Shown piece after piece: positions 24,566 through 32,880 of a stretch of 47,097 nt of DNA (its first letter is position 1; the number at the start of each line of letters is the position of its first letter). The translations under genes and the position numbers were made by a program. Origin of the DNA: Eutrophocola sp963925675 (lineage in GTDB: Bacteria > Pseudomonadota > Gammaproteobacteria > Pseudomonadales > Pseudohongiellaceae); the NCBI GenBank assembly GCA_963925675.1, contig CAWUSW010000046.1, positions 1-47,097 on the forward strand, written 5' to 3'. Below the pieces are notes generated by a model. The model saw nothing but the letters and a program-made list of their open reading frames with translations, did not search any database and was not told the origin of the DNA.

Positions 24566-25797
24566 GCGGGAAAAGTCTACTGAGTAAAACCGGTCCGGGC
24601 ATTATTGTCGCCGCCACAGGATTAGGTGCTGGAGACATTGTCGCCGCCTCTGCCGCCGGGGCCCAATTTGGAACTGTGTTGTTGTGGGCTGTTGTCTTTG
24701 GGGGTGTGCTGAAATTCGCCCTGACGGAAGGCATTGGTCGCTGGCAATTAGCCACTGATACCACCTTGCTGGAAGGCTGGATCGAAAAACTGCCTAATTT
24801 TTTCAGTGCTTACTTTCTAATTTATCTTTTTCTTTGGACCTTCATGGTGGCAGCCGCAATGATGGCTGCTTGCGGATTGGCAGCGTATGCCTTTTTCCCA
24901 ATTCTATCCGTCACGCAATGGGGCATCATTCATGCTCTGGTGGCGCTGGTCATTGTCTGGTTTGGTGCCTACAAGGTGCTGGAAACTGCGATGAAGTTTT
25001 TCATTGGCCTTATGTTTCTTACTATCCTTTTTTGCGCTCTGCGAGTAATGCCTGATATTTCGATTATTGCCCGCGGAATGTTTATCCCTTCAATACCTGA
25101 TTTAGGCATGGCCTTTGTCCTTAGTGTGATCGGTGGCGTAGGGGGGAGTATTACTATTATGAGCTATGGCTACTGGATGAGAGAGGCTGGCTGGCAAGGC
25201 AAGGACATGATTCCAACCATGCGCATTGATCTTGGCATAGCCTATGGTCTGACGGCACTTTTTGGCATCGGTATTATCATTGTCTCAGCCGGTGTTCAGC
25301 CAGAAGTGGTATCTGGCAACAATATGGCCCTGGCAGTGGCAGATCAGCTGGTGCCGGTAATGGGTGAAACCGGTAAGTGGATTTTTCTGTTCGGCTTTTG
25401 GGGGGCCGTGTTCAGTTCCATGATAGGCGTCTGGCATGGGGTGCCATTTTTGTTCGCCAACTTTGTTTATCATTATCGACTACATACGCATCTGATTGAA
25501 ACCCCTGGAAGTATCTCGAAAACAACTGCATATCGGGCTTACCTGATCTACCTGGCTATTGTGCCAATGAGCTTGCTGGCCCTGGATAGACCGGTATGGA
25601 TAGTGATCATTTATACGATTTCAGGGGCGGTATTTATGCCTTTGCTGGCAGCATTATTGCTATATATGAATAATTCCAGAAGCTGGCTCAAGGAAATGGC
25701 CAATACATGGATAAGTAAAAGTTTATTGATAGCGTGTATGCTGGTGTTTGGTTATCTGTTTTTTAACCAGTTACAGGCGCAGTTTCAAGCGGGTTAA
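24562..25797 (+). CDS. Nramp-related membrane carrier with altered metal-site motif
   Basis: The 411-residue protein has about 11 hydrophobic helices. TM1 (GPGIIVAATGLGAGDIVAASAAGAQFG) aligns with Nramp TM1, but the metal-binding Asp-Pro-Gly-Asn is replaced by GLGAGD (residues 20-25). In the TM6 region the usual Met-Pro-His is replaced by GSITIMSYGYWM. It therefore belongs to the Nramp/APC superfamily but probably does not handle Mn2+/Fe2+ in the canonical way. It overlaps sbcB by four bases and starts with TTG. The substrate is unknown. Confidence 0.75.
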   Translation: MSGKSLLSKTGPGIIVAATGLGAGDIVAASAAGAQFGTVLLWAVVFGGVLKFALTEGIGRWQLATDTTLLEGWIEKLPNFFSAYFLIYLFLWTFMVAAAMMAACGLAAYAFFPILSVTQWGIIHALVALVIVWFGAYKVLETAMKFFIGLMFLTILFCALRVMPDISIIARGMFIPSIPDLGMAFVLSVIGGVGGSITIMSYGYWMREAGWQGKDMIPTMRIDLGIAYGLTALFGIGIIIVSAGVQPEVVSGNNMALAVADQLVPVMGETGKWIFLFGFWGAVFSSMIGVWHGVPFLFANFVYHYRLHTHLIETPGSISKTTAYRAYLIYLAIVPMSLLALDRPVWIVIIYTISGAVFMPLLAALLLYMNNSRSWLKEMANTWISKSLLIACMLVFGYLFFNQLQAQFQAG

Positions 25798-25869
25798 TAA
25801 GAGTGCAGATAATTTTCCAATTTGCCCCTTAAGCCTTTAAAATTGCCCTATTCATTTAATATTAATTAA

Positions 25870-27054
25870 TTGTCGGAAACACAATCCTGTATGGACCAAT
25901 TTGAGGATATCAGACCTTATCGTGATGATGAGGTCAGGCCCGTTGTGGAAAGGCTTCTGGAAGATATAGATCTTTCCAAAGCCTTGGCTAAATTTGAGCA
26001 TCCACTATTATTTAAATTCTTGCCTGGATGGATAACTGGCAAGGTTCAAACGACGCTGACCAAAGACCTGGCTCATGTCCAGAGTATTCATGATGTCCAG
26101 CTTGTCATAGAAAAATATCTGGATAAATTGATTGAGAGCACGACCAGCGGACTTACCTCTGAAGGGCTGAATAAAATTGATAAGGATGAACCTTATCTTT
26201 TCATCAGTAATCACCGCGATATCAGCATGGACCCCGCGCTGGTCAATTACATGATTTATCACCATGGGCTGGATACTCTGCAGATTGCTATTGGCGATAA
26301 TCTGTTGAAACGTCCCTTTCTTTCAGACCTGATGCGGCTCAATAAAAGTTTTCTGGTTAAGCGTTCAGTGCAGGGGCGTGATTTACTCAAAGCCAGTAAA
26401 AATCTCTCTGCTTATATACATCACTGTATCAAGAGTGGTGAAAATGTCTGGATTGCACAGCGCGAAGGTCGAGCAAAGGACGGTATCGATAAAACAGAAA
26501 CCGCCATCATCAAGATGCTGCATATGGCCGACAGGGAGTCGATTCTTAAGCTGACCCTGCAAGAATCAATTAATTCCCTGAATATCGTCCCGGTGTCTAT
26601 TTCTTATGAATTTGATCCTTGCGATCGTTTCAAGGCGGAAGAACTCCATACCATTGAAACTACCGGCAAGTTTGAAAAAGATCAAAACTCTGATGTGCGC
26701 AGTATTCTTAGCGGAATAGTGGGTGAAAAAGGGGAAGTTCATGTGGCTTTTGGTTCCAGGATTGTATTTTCCGATGCAGTAACGGCTGAAGGCGTGGCCT
26801 TACAAATTGATGCACAGATCATTAAAAATTATAAACTCCATGCCGTAAATTATCTGGCAATGGAAATGATTCAGAAAGATTACATGGATTTTTCCCGCTT
26901 GCCTGATTTGTTGGGGTCAACACCTGGACAAATCAGCCAGAAACGTAGCACATTCAAGAAAAGGCTGGGCAAAATTCCGAAAAAACTGCATCCCTATATT
27001 CTTAATATGTACGCCAATCCTGTGATCAGAAAAGCAGAAATTGGCGCAGATTGA
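25870..27054 (+). CDS. PlsC-like glycerolipid acyltransferase
   Basis: The 394-residue protein starts at TTG 25870. It contains FISNHRDISMDPALVNY (His115, Asp117, Asp121), a variant of the PlsC HX4D block, then FLVKRSVQGRD and WIAQREGRAKDGIDKT, equivalent to the second, EGTR-type block. The length exceeds simple PlsC enzymes (about 240) because of N- and C-terminal extensions. It probably transfers an acyl chain to a glycerophospholipid precursor at the inner membrane. It lies 72 bases after the Nramp-like gene in the same direction. Confidence 0.75.
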   Translation: MSETQSCMDQFEDIRPYRDDEVRPVVERLLEDIDLSKALAKFEHPLLFKFLPGWITGKVQTTLTKDLAHVQSIHDVQLVIEKYLDKLIESTTSGLTSEGLNKIDKDEPYLFISNHRDISMDPALVNYMIYHHGLDTLQIAIGDNLLKRPFLSDLMRLNKSFLVKRSVQGRDLLKASKNLSAYIHHCIKSGENVWIAQREGRAKDGIDKTETAIIKMLHMADRESILKLTLQESINSLNIVPVSISYEFDPCDRFKAEELHTIETTGKFEKDQNSDVRSILSGIVGEKGEVHVAFGSRIVFSDAVTAEGVALQIDAQIIKNYKLHAVNYLAMEMIQKDYMDFSRLPDLLGSTPGQISQKRSTFKKRLGKIPKKLHPYILNMYANPVIRKAEIGAD

Positions 27055-27120
27055 AGCATATTAGATAAGGGACAGGACCCTTTACTCTTTGGCAAATAAT
27101 CCAGACATACACTATAGTGA

Positions 27121-27151
27121 ATTTACTCCAATTATTTTTGTTGGAGTAAAT
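27121..27151 (+). promoter_or_regulatory. Perfect inverted repeat in the dinG leader covering the ribosome-binding site
   Basis: ATTTACTCCAA (27121-27131) and TTGGAGTAAAT (27141-27151) are perfect 11-base arms around TTATTTTTG. The right arm contains GGAG, the only good ribosome-binding site for the ATG at 27159. A 10-base palindrome CACTATAGTG precedes it. As RNA, the hairpin would hide the GGAG; as DNA it could be an operator. No LexA-type CTG-N10-CAG is seen. Confidence 0.6.
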
Positions 27152-27158
27152 CTAGCCA

Positions 27159-29327
27159 ATGCTATCTGAAGAACTCAAAAAAACCATTCAGCAAAACTAT
27201 TCCACGCTTGTAGATAATAAAAATCTGCAAAATCGTCTGGGCCAAAAACAGATGATTGCTGAAATTGCCAATTGTCTCGGCTCTGTGGAAATGGATGCTG
27301 AAGGCAAAAGGATTTCGCCCCTGCCTGCAATATGCGTTATCGAAGCCGGCACCGGTATCGGTAAGACCATTGCCTACCTATTGTCTGTGATTCCTGTCGC
27401 CCAGGCTATGGGAAAGAAAGTGGTGCTTGCGACGGCTACTGTTGCCCTTCAGGAACAGGTAATGAACAAGGATATTCCTGACCTGTTGAAACACAGCGAT
27501 ATGAAATTTACTTATTCTTTGGCCAAGGGGAGAGGGCGTTATCTGTGTCTGTCCAAACTGGATAATGTACTCAAATCAAACAGCAGTCAGGATGCCATGG
27601 CGGACCTCTATGGTCTGGAACTGGAAGACCCAAGCGCTGCCGACAAGGCGCTTTACCAGGATATGCTGGATGCGCTTATTGATAACAAATGGAAAGGAGA
27701 TCGCGATGACTGGCCAAGTGTCTTAACAGACCCTCAGTGGCGTGGTGTTGCTGTTGAAAAAGGCCAGTGTTCAGGTAATCGCTGTTCTAATTTCAGTAAC
27801 TGCTGTTTCTTCAGAAGCCGAAACAATATGGAGAAGGCTGATTGTATTGTTGCCAATCATGATCTGGTTCTTGCTGACCTGAGCCTGGGGGGCGGAATTA
27901 TTCTGCCTCCGCCTGAAGACTGTATCTATATATTTGATGAAGCTCATCATCTGCCCGTGAAAGGAATCTCCCATTTTTCACATTACATTCGTTTGAAGGC
28001 AACGCTCACCTGGCTTGATCGAATCACTGTAATTTTTAAGGGGATGACGGTAGAAATGGGGCAGGATAGCGAGCTTGTCACACAGCTTGAAAGAGCCAGG
28101 CAGGCAGCGGATAAAACCCGGGCGGTATTGCAGGAACATCTGCCATTGTTTCAGTCTTATGCCGAAAATGCCGAATCAGCCAATGTGACCGGTGATATAA
28201 CACAGCACACATTCGATCAGGGTATTGTGACTGAAGAAATTCGCGAAACGAGTCATAACATCCTGCTGGAATTTCGCGATCTGGAAGAAAGACTGAGTAA
28301 AATAACTGATCGACTGAAAGACTTCATGGAAAATGATGCCGGGGAAGTTGACCGGCAGACTGCGGAAAACTGGTACCCGGTGATCGGCATTATGTTAACC
28401 CGTGCAGAAGCAGCAATTGCGTTATGGCGGTCCTTTTCTATTGAAGACCATGGAGATTACGCGCCTAATGCTCGCTGGTTAACCTATCGCCCGCTGGGCG
28501 CAGATACGGAAATAACCCTGTCATCCAGCCCGGTGATAGCTGCCGATGCGCTGACAGATTTCCTGTGGAATAACTGTTTTGCGGCGGTGCTCACCTCAGC
28601 TACGTTAACGGCACTGGGAACTTTCAATTTTCTCAGCATGCGATCAGGGCTGCATGATGAAACTGTATTTAAACAAATTAGCAGTCCTTTTGATTTTTAC
28701 AATAAGGGCACATTGCGTATACCGGCCCAGGGTTTTGATCCTTCTAACGCCGATGCACATACGCAGGCGATTATAGAAATACTCCCTGAACTGATCGAGG
28801 AGAATAAGGGATCACTGGCATTGTTTTCTTCGCGCCGGCAAATGCAATTGGTTTTACAGGGTATGGACGAAGCTTTTCAGTTTAAAAGTCTTTCACAAGA
28901 TGATCATTCAAAGCAGGAATTGATCAGGCTACACAAAGAAAGAGTCGATAAAGGGCAGACCAGTATTATTTTTGGGCTGGCCAGTTTTACAGAAGGTATT
29001 GATCTTCCCGGAGATTATTGTACGCAGGTAATTATTGCCAAAATTCCCTTTTCGGTCCCCAATGACCCGGTGGAAAAAACGCTGGGAGAATGGATCAAGG
29101 GACAAGGTAAAAATCCTTTCAGTGAAATCTCGGTCCCGGAGGCATCAATGCGCTTGATTCAGGCATCAGGGCGACTTCTGCGTACCGAAAATGACTCAGG
29201 ATCTATCACCATACTGGATGAAAGACTGCTAAAGAAGTTTTATGGCAAGGGGATAATAAATTCTCTGCCGCCCTATAGAGTTGAGACTTTTATACCGGCA
29301 ACGGCACTTCCGACTGAAGAAATATAA
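27159..29327 (+). CDS. dinG: ATP-dependent DNA helicase DinG
   Basis: The 722-residue protein (E. coli DinG is 716) has Walker A AGTGIGKT (63-70), motif Ia-type LATATVALQEQV and an iron-sulfur cysteine set. One Cys lies in GRGRYLCLSKLDN and three in GQCSGNRCSNFSNC. The DEAH box is 260-263 (YIFDEAHHLP), and motifs V/VI include FGLASFTEGIDLPG and QASGRLLRTENDSG. It unwinds DNA 5' to 3' and acts on R-loops and D-loops. An inverted repeat overlaps its ribosome-binding site. Confidence 0.93.
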   Translation: MLSEELKKTIQQNYSTLVDNKNLQNRLGQKQMIAEIANCLGSVEMDAEGKRISPLPAICVIEAGTGIGKTIAYLLSVIPVAQAMGKKVVLATATVALQEQVMNKDIPDLLKHSDMKFTYSLAKGRGRYLCLSKLDNVLKSNSSQDAMADLYGLELEDPSAADKALYQDMLDALIDNKWKGDRDDWPSVLTDPQWRGVAVEKGQCSGNRCSNFSNCCFFRSRNNMEKADCIVANHDLVLADLSLGGGIILPPPEDCIYIFDEAHHLPVKGISHFSHYIRLKATLTWLDRITVIFKGMTVEMGQDSELVTQLERARQAADKTRAVLQEHLPLFQSYAENAESANVTGDITQHTFDQGIVTEEIRETSHNILLEFRDLEERLSKITDRLKDFMENDAGEVDRQTAENWYPVIGIMLTRAEAAIALWRSFSIEDHGDYAPNARWLTYRPLGADTEITLSSSPVIAADALTDFLWNNCFAAVLTSATLTALGTFNFLSMRSGLHDETVFKQISSPFDFYNKGTLRIPAQGFDPSNADAHTQAIIEILPELIEENKGSLALFSSRRQMQLVLQGMDEAFQFKSLSQDDHSKQELIRLHKERVDKGQTSIIFGLASFTEGIDLPGDYCTQVIIAKIPFSVPNDPVEKTLGEWIKGQGKNPFSEISVPEASMRLIQASGRLLRTENDSGSITILDERLLKKFYGKGIINSLPPYRVETFIPATALPTEEI

Positions 29328-29422
29328 TCTAATTTATTTCCAATATTTATCTCTTTTTAACTCTATTTACCTAACACCGATCAAGCTGAGTAAACACAAT
29401 TAGATGAGTTAATGGTGCAATT

Positions 29423-30322
29423 ATGAGTAATGAAAACAACAGGCAGTCCCCTGTTTATGTGCCGCCGAAAATCTGGCGCTGGGATACTGAGAATGGGGGA
29501 GGGTGGTCCGGCATTAATCGGCCAATAAGCGGTGCCACCGAGGTAAAGGATTTACCCGTTGGAGAGCATCCCTTGCAACTGTATTCCCTGGGCACACCCA
29601 ATGGAGTTAAAGTTACCATTATGCTGGAAGAGTTGCTGGCACTCGGGCACGCTGGGGCAGAGTATGACGCCTGGCTGATTAATATTGGCAAGGGTGATCA
29701 GTTTACCAGCGGGTTTGTAGATGCGAATCCCAATTCAAAAATTCCGGCTCTAATGGATCGTTCTACCGATCCGGCTACCCGTATTTTCGAGAGTGGTTCA
29801 ATCCTTTTTTATCTGGCGGAAAAGTTTGGCGAATTTTTTCCTTCTGAGCATTACAGCCGTACTGCAACCATGAATTGGTTGATGTGGCAGATGGGTTCAG
29901 CCCCATTTGTTGGCGGCGGTTTTGGTCATTTTTATGCCTATGCGCCTGTCAAGATGGAATATCCTATTGACCGTTACGCCATGGAAACCAAACGACAACT
30001 GCATGTACTTGATCTGCATCTTGCCGATAATGAATATCTTGCAGGGGACATCTACACTATTGCCGATATTGCGGTGTGGCCCTGGTATGGCGCGATAATG
30101 AATAACGCCTATGAAGCTGCGGAATTTTTGTCGGTGAGTGAGTACCAGAATCTTCGACGCTGGGTAAATTTGGTGGCTGATCGGGCTGCAGTAAAACGGG
30201 GCCGTATGGTCAACAGCACCACAGGTCCTTTAGCCACACAATTACATGAGCGTCATGCGGCTGAAGATTTTCTCTACAACACGGAAGATCAGGTCGAAAG
30301 CCGGGGCGGAAAAAGGAAATAG
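29423..30322 (+). CDS. yghU: Glutathione S-transferase, YghU/Nu class
   Basis: The 299-residue protein begins YVPPKIWRWDTENGGGWSGINRPISGAT, the extended N-terminus typical of YghU. It continues with the thioredoxin-like domain (LQLYSLGTPNGVKVTIMLEEL, NPNSKIPALMD, IFESGSILFYLAEKFG) and the helical domain (MNWLMWQMGSAPFVGGGFGHFYAYAP, YLAGDIYTIADIAVWPWYG). Nu-class GSTs bind two glutathiones or GSSG and have disulfide reductase and peroxidase activity. It is cytosolic and apparently a single-gene unit ending at the terminator at 30334. Confidence 0.88.
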   Translation: MSNENNRQSPVYVPPKIWRWDTENGGGWSGINRPISGATEVKDLPVGEHPLQLYSLGTPNGVKVTIMLEELLALGHAGAEYDAWLINIGKGDQFTSGFVDANPNSKIPALMDRSTDPATRIFESGSILFYLAEKFGEFFPSEHYSRTATMNWLMWQMGSAPFVGGGFGHFYAYAPVKMEYPIDRYAMETKRQLHVLDLHLADNEYLAGDIYTIADIAVWPWYGAIMNNAYEAAEFLSVSEYQNLRRWVNLVADRAAVKRGRMVNSTTGPLATQLHERHAAEDFLYNTEDQVESRGGKRK

Positions 30323-30333
30323 CAATGAGAAAA

Positions 30334-30366
30334 CAGCTGGCACTAATGAAGCCAGCTGCATGGTTT
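30334..30366. terminator. Bidirectional terminator between yghU and cysC
   Basis: CAGCTGGC (30334-30341) pairs with GCCAGCTG (30351-30358) around ACTAATGAA. TTTT follows on the plus strand (30363-30366), and on the minus strand the stem is followed by TTTTC. A second stem, ACTGCAGGCT/AGCCTGCAGT (30368-30377 and 30386-30395), spans the cysC stop codon and may assist. Confidence 0.7.
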
Positions 30367-30376
30367 TACTGCAGGC

Positions 30377-30997
30377 TTAATCGATAGCCTGCAGTATGTT
30401 CTGGTCAATTAAATAAGTAAAAATTGATTCTGCGCTTTTTTCCGGAGATGCCGAGGGAAGAATGACCAGTTCTGGATTCTCAGGAATTTCATAAGGAGAA
30501 TCAATTCCGGTAAAGTTTTTTATTTCTCCACGCCTGGCTTTTGCATATAAATTCTTCGGATCCCTTTCTTCACAGGTTGCAATGGGGGTATTTATAAAAA
30601 TTTCGATAAAGGGTAATTCATCTTGTTGGTGAATATCCCGAACCAGGCGTCGATCTTTTTCAAAGGGAGATATAAAGCTTGATAACACGATCATTCCGGC
30701 ATCTGCGAATAATTTTGATACTTCACCCACACGACGGATATTTTCTTCCCGGTCAGAATCTGAAAAACCAAGGTTGTTATTCAGGCCATGACGAATGTTG
30801 TCACCATCAAGGACGTAGCTGTTATATCCCTTTTTTATCAGCAGATGCTCCAAAGTAAAAGCAAGTGTGCTTTTGCCAGAGCCGCTTAGCCCTGTAAACC
30901 ACAAGGTTGCCCCGGACTGTTTAAATATTTCACTTCGCGACGCTCTGTCTACACGACTTTCGTGCCAGACAATATTTTTGCTTTTATTTTCTGTCAT
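30377..30997 (-). CDS. cysC: Adenylylsulfate (APS) kinase
   Basis: The 206-residue protein has the P-loop GLSGSGKS (36-43), DGDNIRHGLNNNLGFSDSDREENIRR for APS binding, and IVLSSFISPFEKDR with the conserved Ser. It phosphorylates APS to PAPS for sulfate assimilation or sulfation. CysD/CysN genes are not nearby. The ATG is preceded by GAGGAA. It lies 24 bases downstream of the cyclophilin gene in the same direction and ends at the bidirectional terminator. Confidence 0.93.
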   Translation of the reverse strand: MTENKSKNIVWHESRVDRASRSEIFKQSGATLWFTGLSGSGKSTLAFTLEHLLIKKGYNSYVLDGDNIRHGLNNNLGFSDSDREENIRRVGEVSKLFADAGMIVLSSFISPFEKDRRLVRDIHQQDELPFIEIFINTPIATCEERDPKNLYAKARRGEIKNFTGIDSPYEIPENPELVILPSASPEKSAESIFTYLIDQNILQAID

Positions 30998-31021
30998 TGT
31001 ATTTCCTCTTGATCCCAGAGT

Positions 31022-31969
31022 TCAGGGTTCAAGTTGTCGAATTGAAAAAATCACAATATCTTGCAGGGGCCGGCTCTGGCTGTCCACTTCTACTTTACCT
31101 ATAGCATCCAGTACGTCAAGACCAACCCGGACCTTGCCAAAAACTGTGTGCTTGCCTGCTAGCCAGTCGGTGTCTACAAGATTGATGAAAAACTGAGAGC
31201 CATTGCTGTTCGGAACGCTGTTGGCCAGGGCTATGACGCCACGTACGGGCATCCGGGAGATAATTCGTTCGGTATATTGGTAGCCGAGGTTTTCGAAACT
31301 TTCCTTTACCGTCATGTTACGTATACGACGGTTCACTGCATCTATGTTGGCATCCAGTTCATCCTGACTGGAAATCCCCATTTCCTGATATAGGGGAATG
31401 AGAATTTTCTGTTGAAAATCCTGCTGGTTGCTGATGGCTAGAATTGGGTGCGGAGAACCTGTTTGGTCGATAACTTGCATTTTATCCAGACCAAGACTGC
31501 GGGCATTGATTTCATCCCTGAACTGGAAGCCTGGATTACCAGCACCTGATCCAGTGGGACTTCCACCCTGAATCATAAAGCCATCGATAACCCGCTGAAA
31601 AATAGATCCATCATAAAGAGGGCGCAACACTTGTTCTCCGGTTTCCGGATCGATCCAGGGTAAAGTGCCTTCGGCAAGACCCAGGAAATTAGCAACCGCC
31701 AGGGGGGCTTCATCAGGAAATAGTTCCAGGATCATAGAGCCAACATTGGTTCGAATTTCAACCACTGGGTTATCAAAATCCTCTCGGCTGAAATTAATGG
31801 TGATAGTAGAGGTGCTCTGGGTTTCAGAAGGGATACTATCCTGCTTTAAAGAGCTTGCTGTTAGCTCAAAAGTCTCCAGTGGTTCAAGCAGGGCGTTGTT
31901 ACTTGTTGCTTCCGCTGCGAAGGCATTGACGGAAAAGAAAAATATCAGGAAGGGTAACAAGGCAGGCAT
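31022..31969 (-). CDS. Periplasmic cyclophilin-type peptidyl-prolyl isomerase
   Basis: The 315-residue protein has a signal peptide (LPFLIFFFSVNAFA) and a cyclophilin domain: VEIRTNVGSMILELFPDEAPLAVANFLGL, DGSIFQRVIDGFMIQGGSPTGSG, GVIALANSVPNSNGSQFFINLVDTDWLAGKHTVFGKV. Between the FQFRDEI strand and the GVIALANS strand lie about 90 extra residues, partly helical (QEMGISSQDELDANIDAVNRRIRNMTVKESFENLGY). Typical PpiA has no such insert. It would help proline isomerisation in periplasmic folding. The gene follows a small gene by 14 bases. Confidence 0.85.
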   Translation of the reverse strand: MPALLPFLIFFFSVNAFAAEATSNNALLEPLETFELTASSLKQDSIPSETQSTSTITINFSREDFDNPVVEIRTNVGSMILELFPDEAPLAVANFLGLAEGTLPWIDPETGEQVLRPLYDGSIFQRVIDGFMIQGGSPTGSGAGNPGFQFRDEINARSLGLDKMQVIDQTGSPHPILAISNQQDFQQKILIPLYQEMGISSQDELDANIDAVNRRIRNMTVKESFENLGYQYTERIISRMPVRGVIALANSVPNSNGSQFFINLVDTDWLAGKHTVFGKVRVGLDVLDAIGKVEVDSQSRPLQDIVIFSIRQLEP

Positions 31970-31983
31970 GATATTAAGCGGAA

Positions 31984-32253
31984 TTATCCTGTTTTTAATG
32001 GATGATCAGCAGGTAAGGTGCGCTCAATCCATAGGGCCAGTTTGTGTTTCATATGAATGATATCTTCCTGTCCTTTGGCTAGGGGCTGTATCAAATTATC
32101 CTTCACCAGCAGAGTGTAGATGGCCCTTACTTTAATGTCAGCATGATCATCGGGATCAAATTTTCCGGCACCACGTTTTTCAAAATAGGCGGTGCCAATT
32201 CGAACGGCCTCATGCAGCAATTCTTTTTCATTAGTTATTTTTTTGATAGACAT
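31984..32253 (-). CDS. Small conserved cytosolic protein (possibly DUF5062)
   Basis: The 89-residue protein reads KITNEKELLHEAVRIGTAYFEKRGAGKFDPDDHADIKVRAIYTLLVKDNLIQPL, then MKHKLALWIERTLPADHPL. It is predicted all-helical with no export signal. The pattern, especially the KHKLALWI...LPxxHPL ending, recalls the DUF5062 family of gammaproteobacteria; this is from memory and uncertain. It heads a probable transcript with the cyclophilin gene (14-base gap) and cysC. Confidence 0.6.
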   Translation of the reverse strand: MSIKKITNEKELLHEAVRIGTAYFEKRGAGKFDPDDHADIKVRAIYTLLVKDNLIQPLAKGQEDIIHMKHKLALWIERTLPADHPLKTG

Positions 32254-32485
32254 ATCAGGAGTTTATCATAAGTAAATAGTCAGAAGGTGTAAGACGAAAG
32301 GCGGTATTGGCGTGATTATTAACAGACATAAATGCGGGGAATAAAAAATAGAAGGCACAGTCAATGAGCGTTTTCGGTTTATGAGGCGCTCCACAAACCC
32401 TTTTTGCGAAGCCGGAAAAATAGACATCACTAATTAATCGAGCGAGCCTTTGAGTAAAACTCTAGCGAAACTGCCAGAGAATTTC

Positions 32486-32776
32486 CTAATGAACTACTTT
32501 GTTAGGATCGCTACCTTCCTCCAGTTCTTTCTGGCTTATTTCTACCACAAAGCTCTCCTGCTGCAGTTTCTTGGTTGCTTCGACGCGTTCTTCCGCCTCG
32601 GCCTTTTCCACCTTGGCTTCATCCTGAAACATTTCTGCATTAAGTGACATTTGACGGGTCAAATGTTGTTTTAGACGATCTACTACACAGGTCATAACTT
32701 CAAGTGTCTGGCTTAGCTGATCCAGTGTAATGAGCGTCTGCTCTGAGTTTTTGTCAACGTCTTTCTTGTCGGCCAT
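32486..32776 (-). CDS. Small coiled-coil protein downstream of nrdB, unknown
   Basis: The 96-residue protein (MADKKDVDKN...) is charged and predicted helical, with a likely coiled coil from LDQLSQTLEVMTCVVDRLKQHLTRQM to AEAEERVEATKKLQQESFVV. It has one Cys and no signal peptide. It is on the nrdB strand, 104 bases downstream of the nrdB stop; no terminator was seen between them, only a short AATTA repeat. No family was recognised. Confidence 0.5.
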   Translation of the reverse strand: MADKKDVDKNSEQTLITLDQLSQTLEVMTCVVDRLKQHLTRQMSLNAEMFQDEAKVEKAEAEERVEATKKLQQESFVVEISQKELEEGSDPNKVVH

Positions 32777-32880
32777 AGGATTGATTCCTTGTGTTGCCCG
32801 AATTAAATTAAATTAAATCATTCCAGTTTTTATTATTATCTTCCGTAAATACTTTGCCTTGATTGAACCGGGAGTAATGT

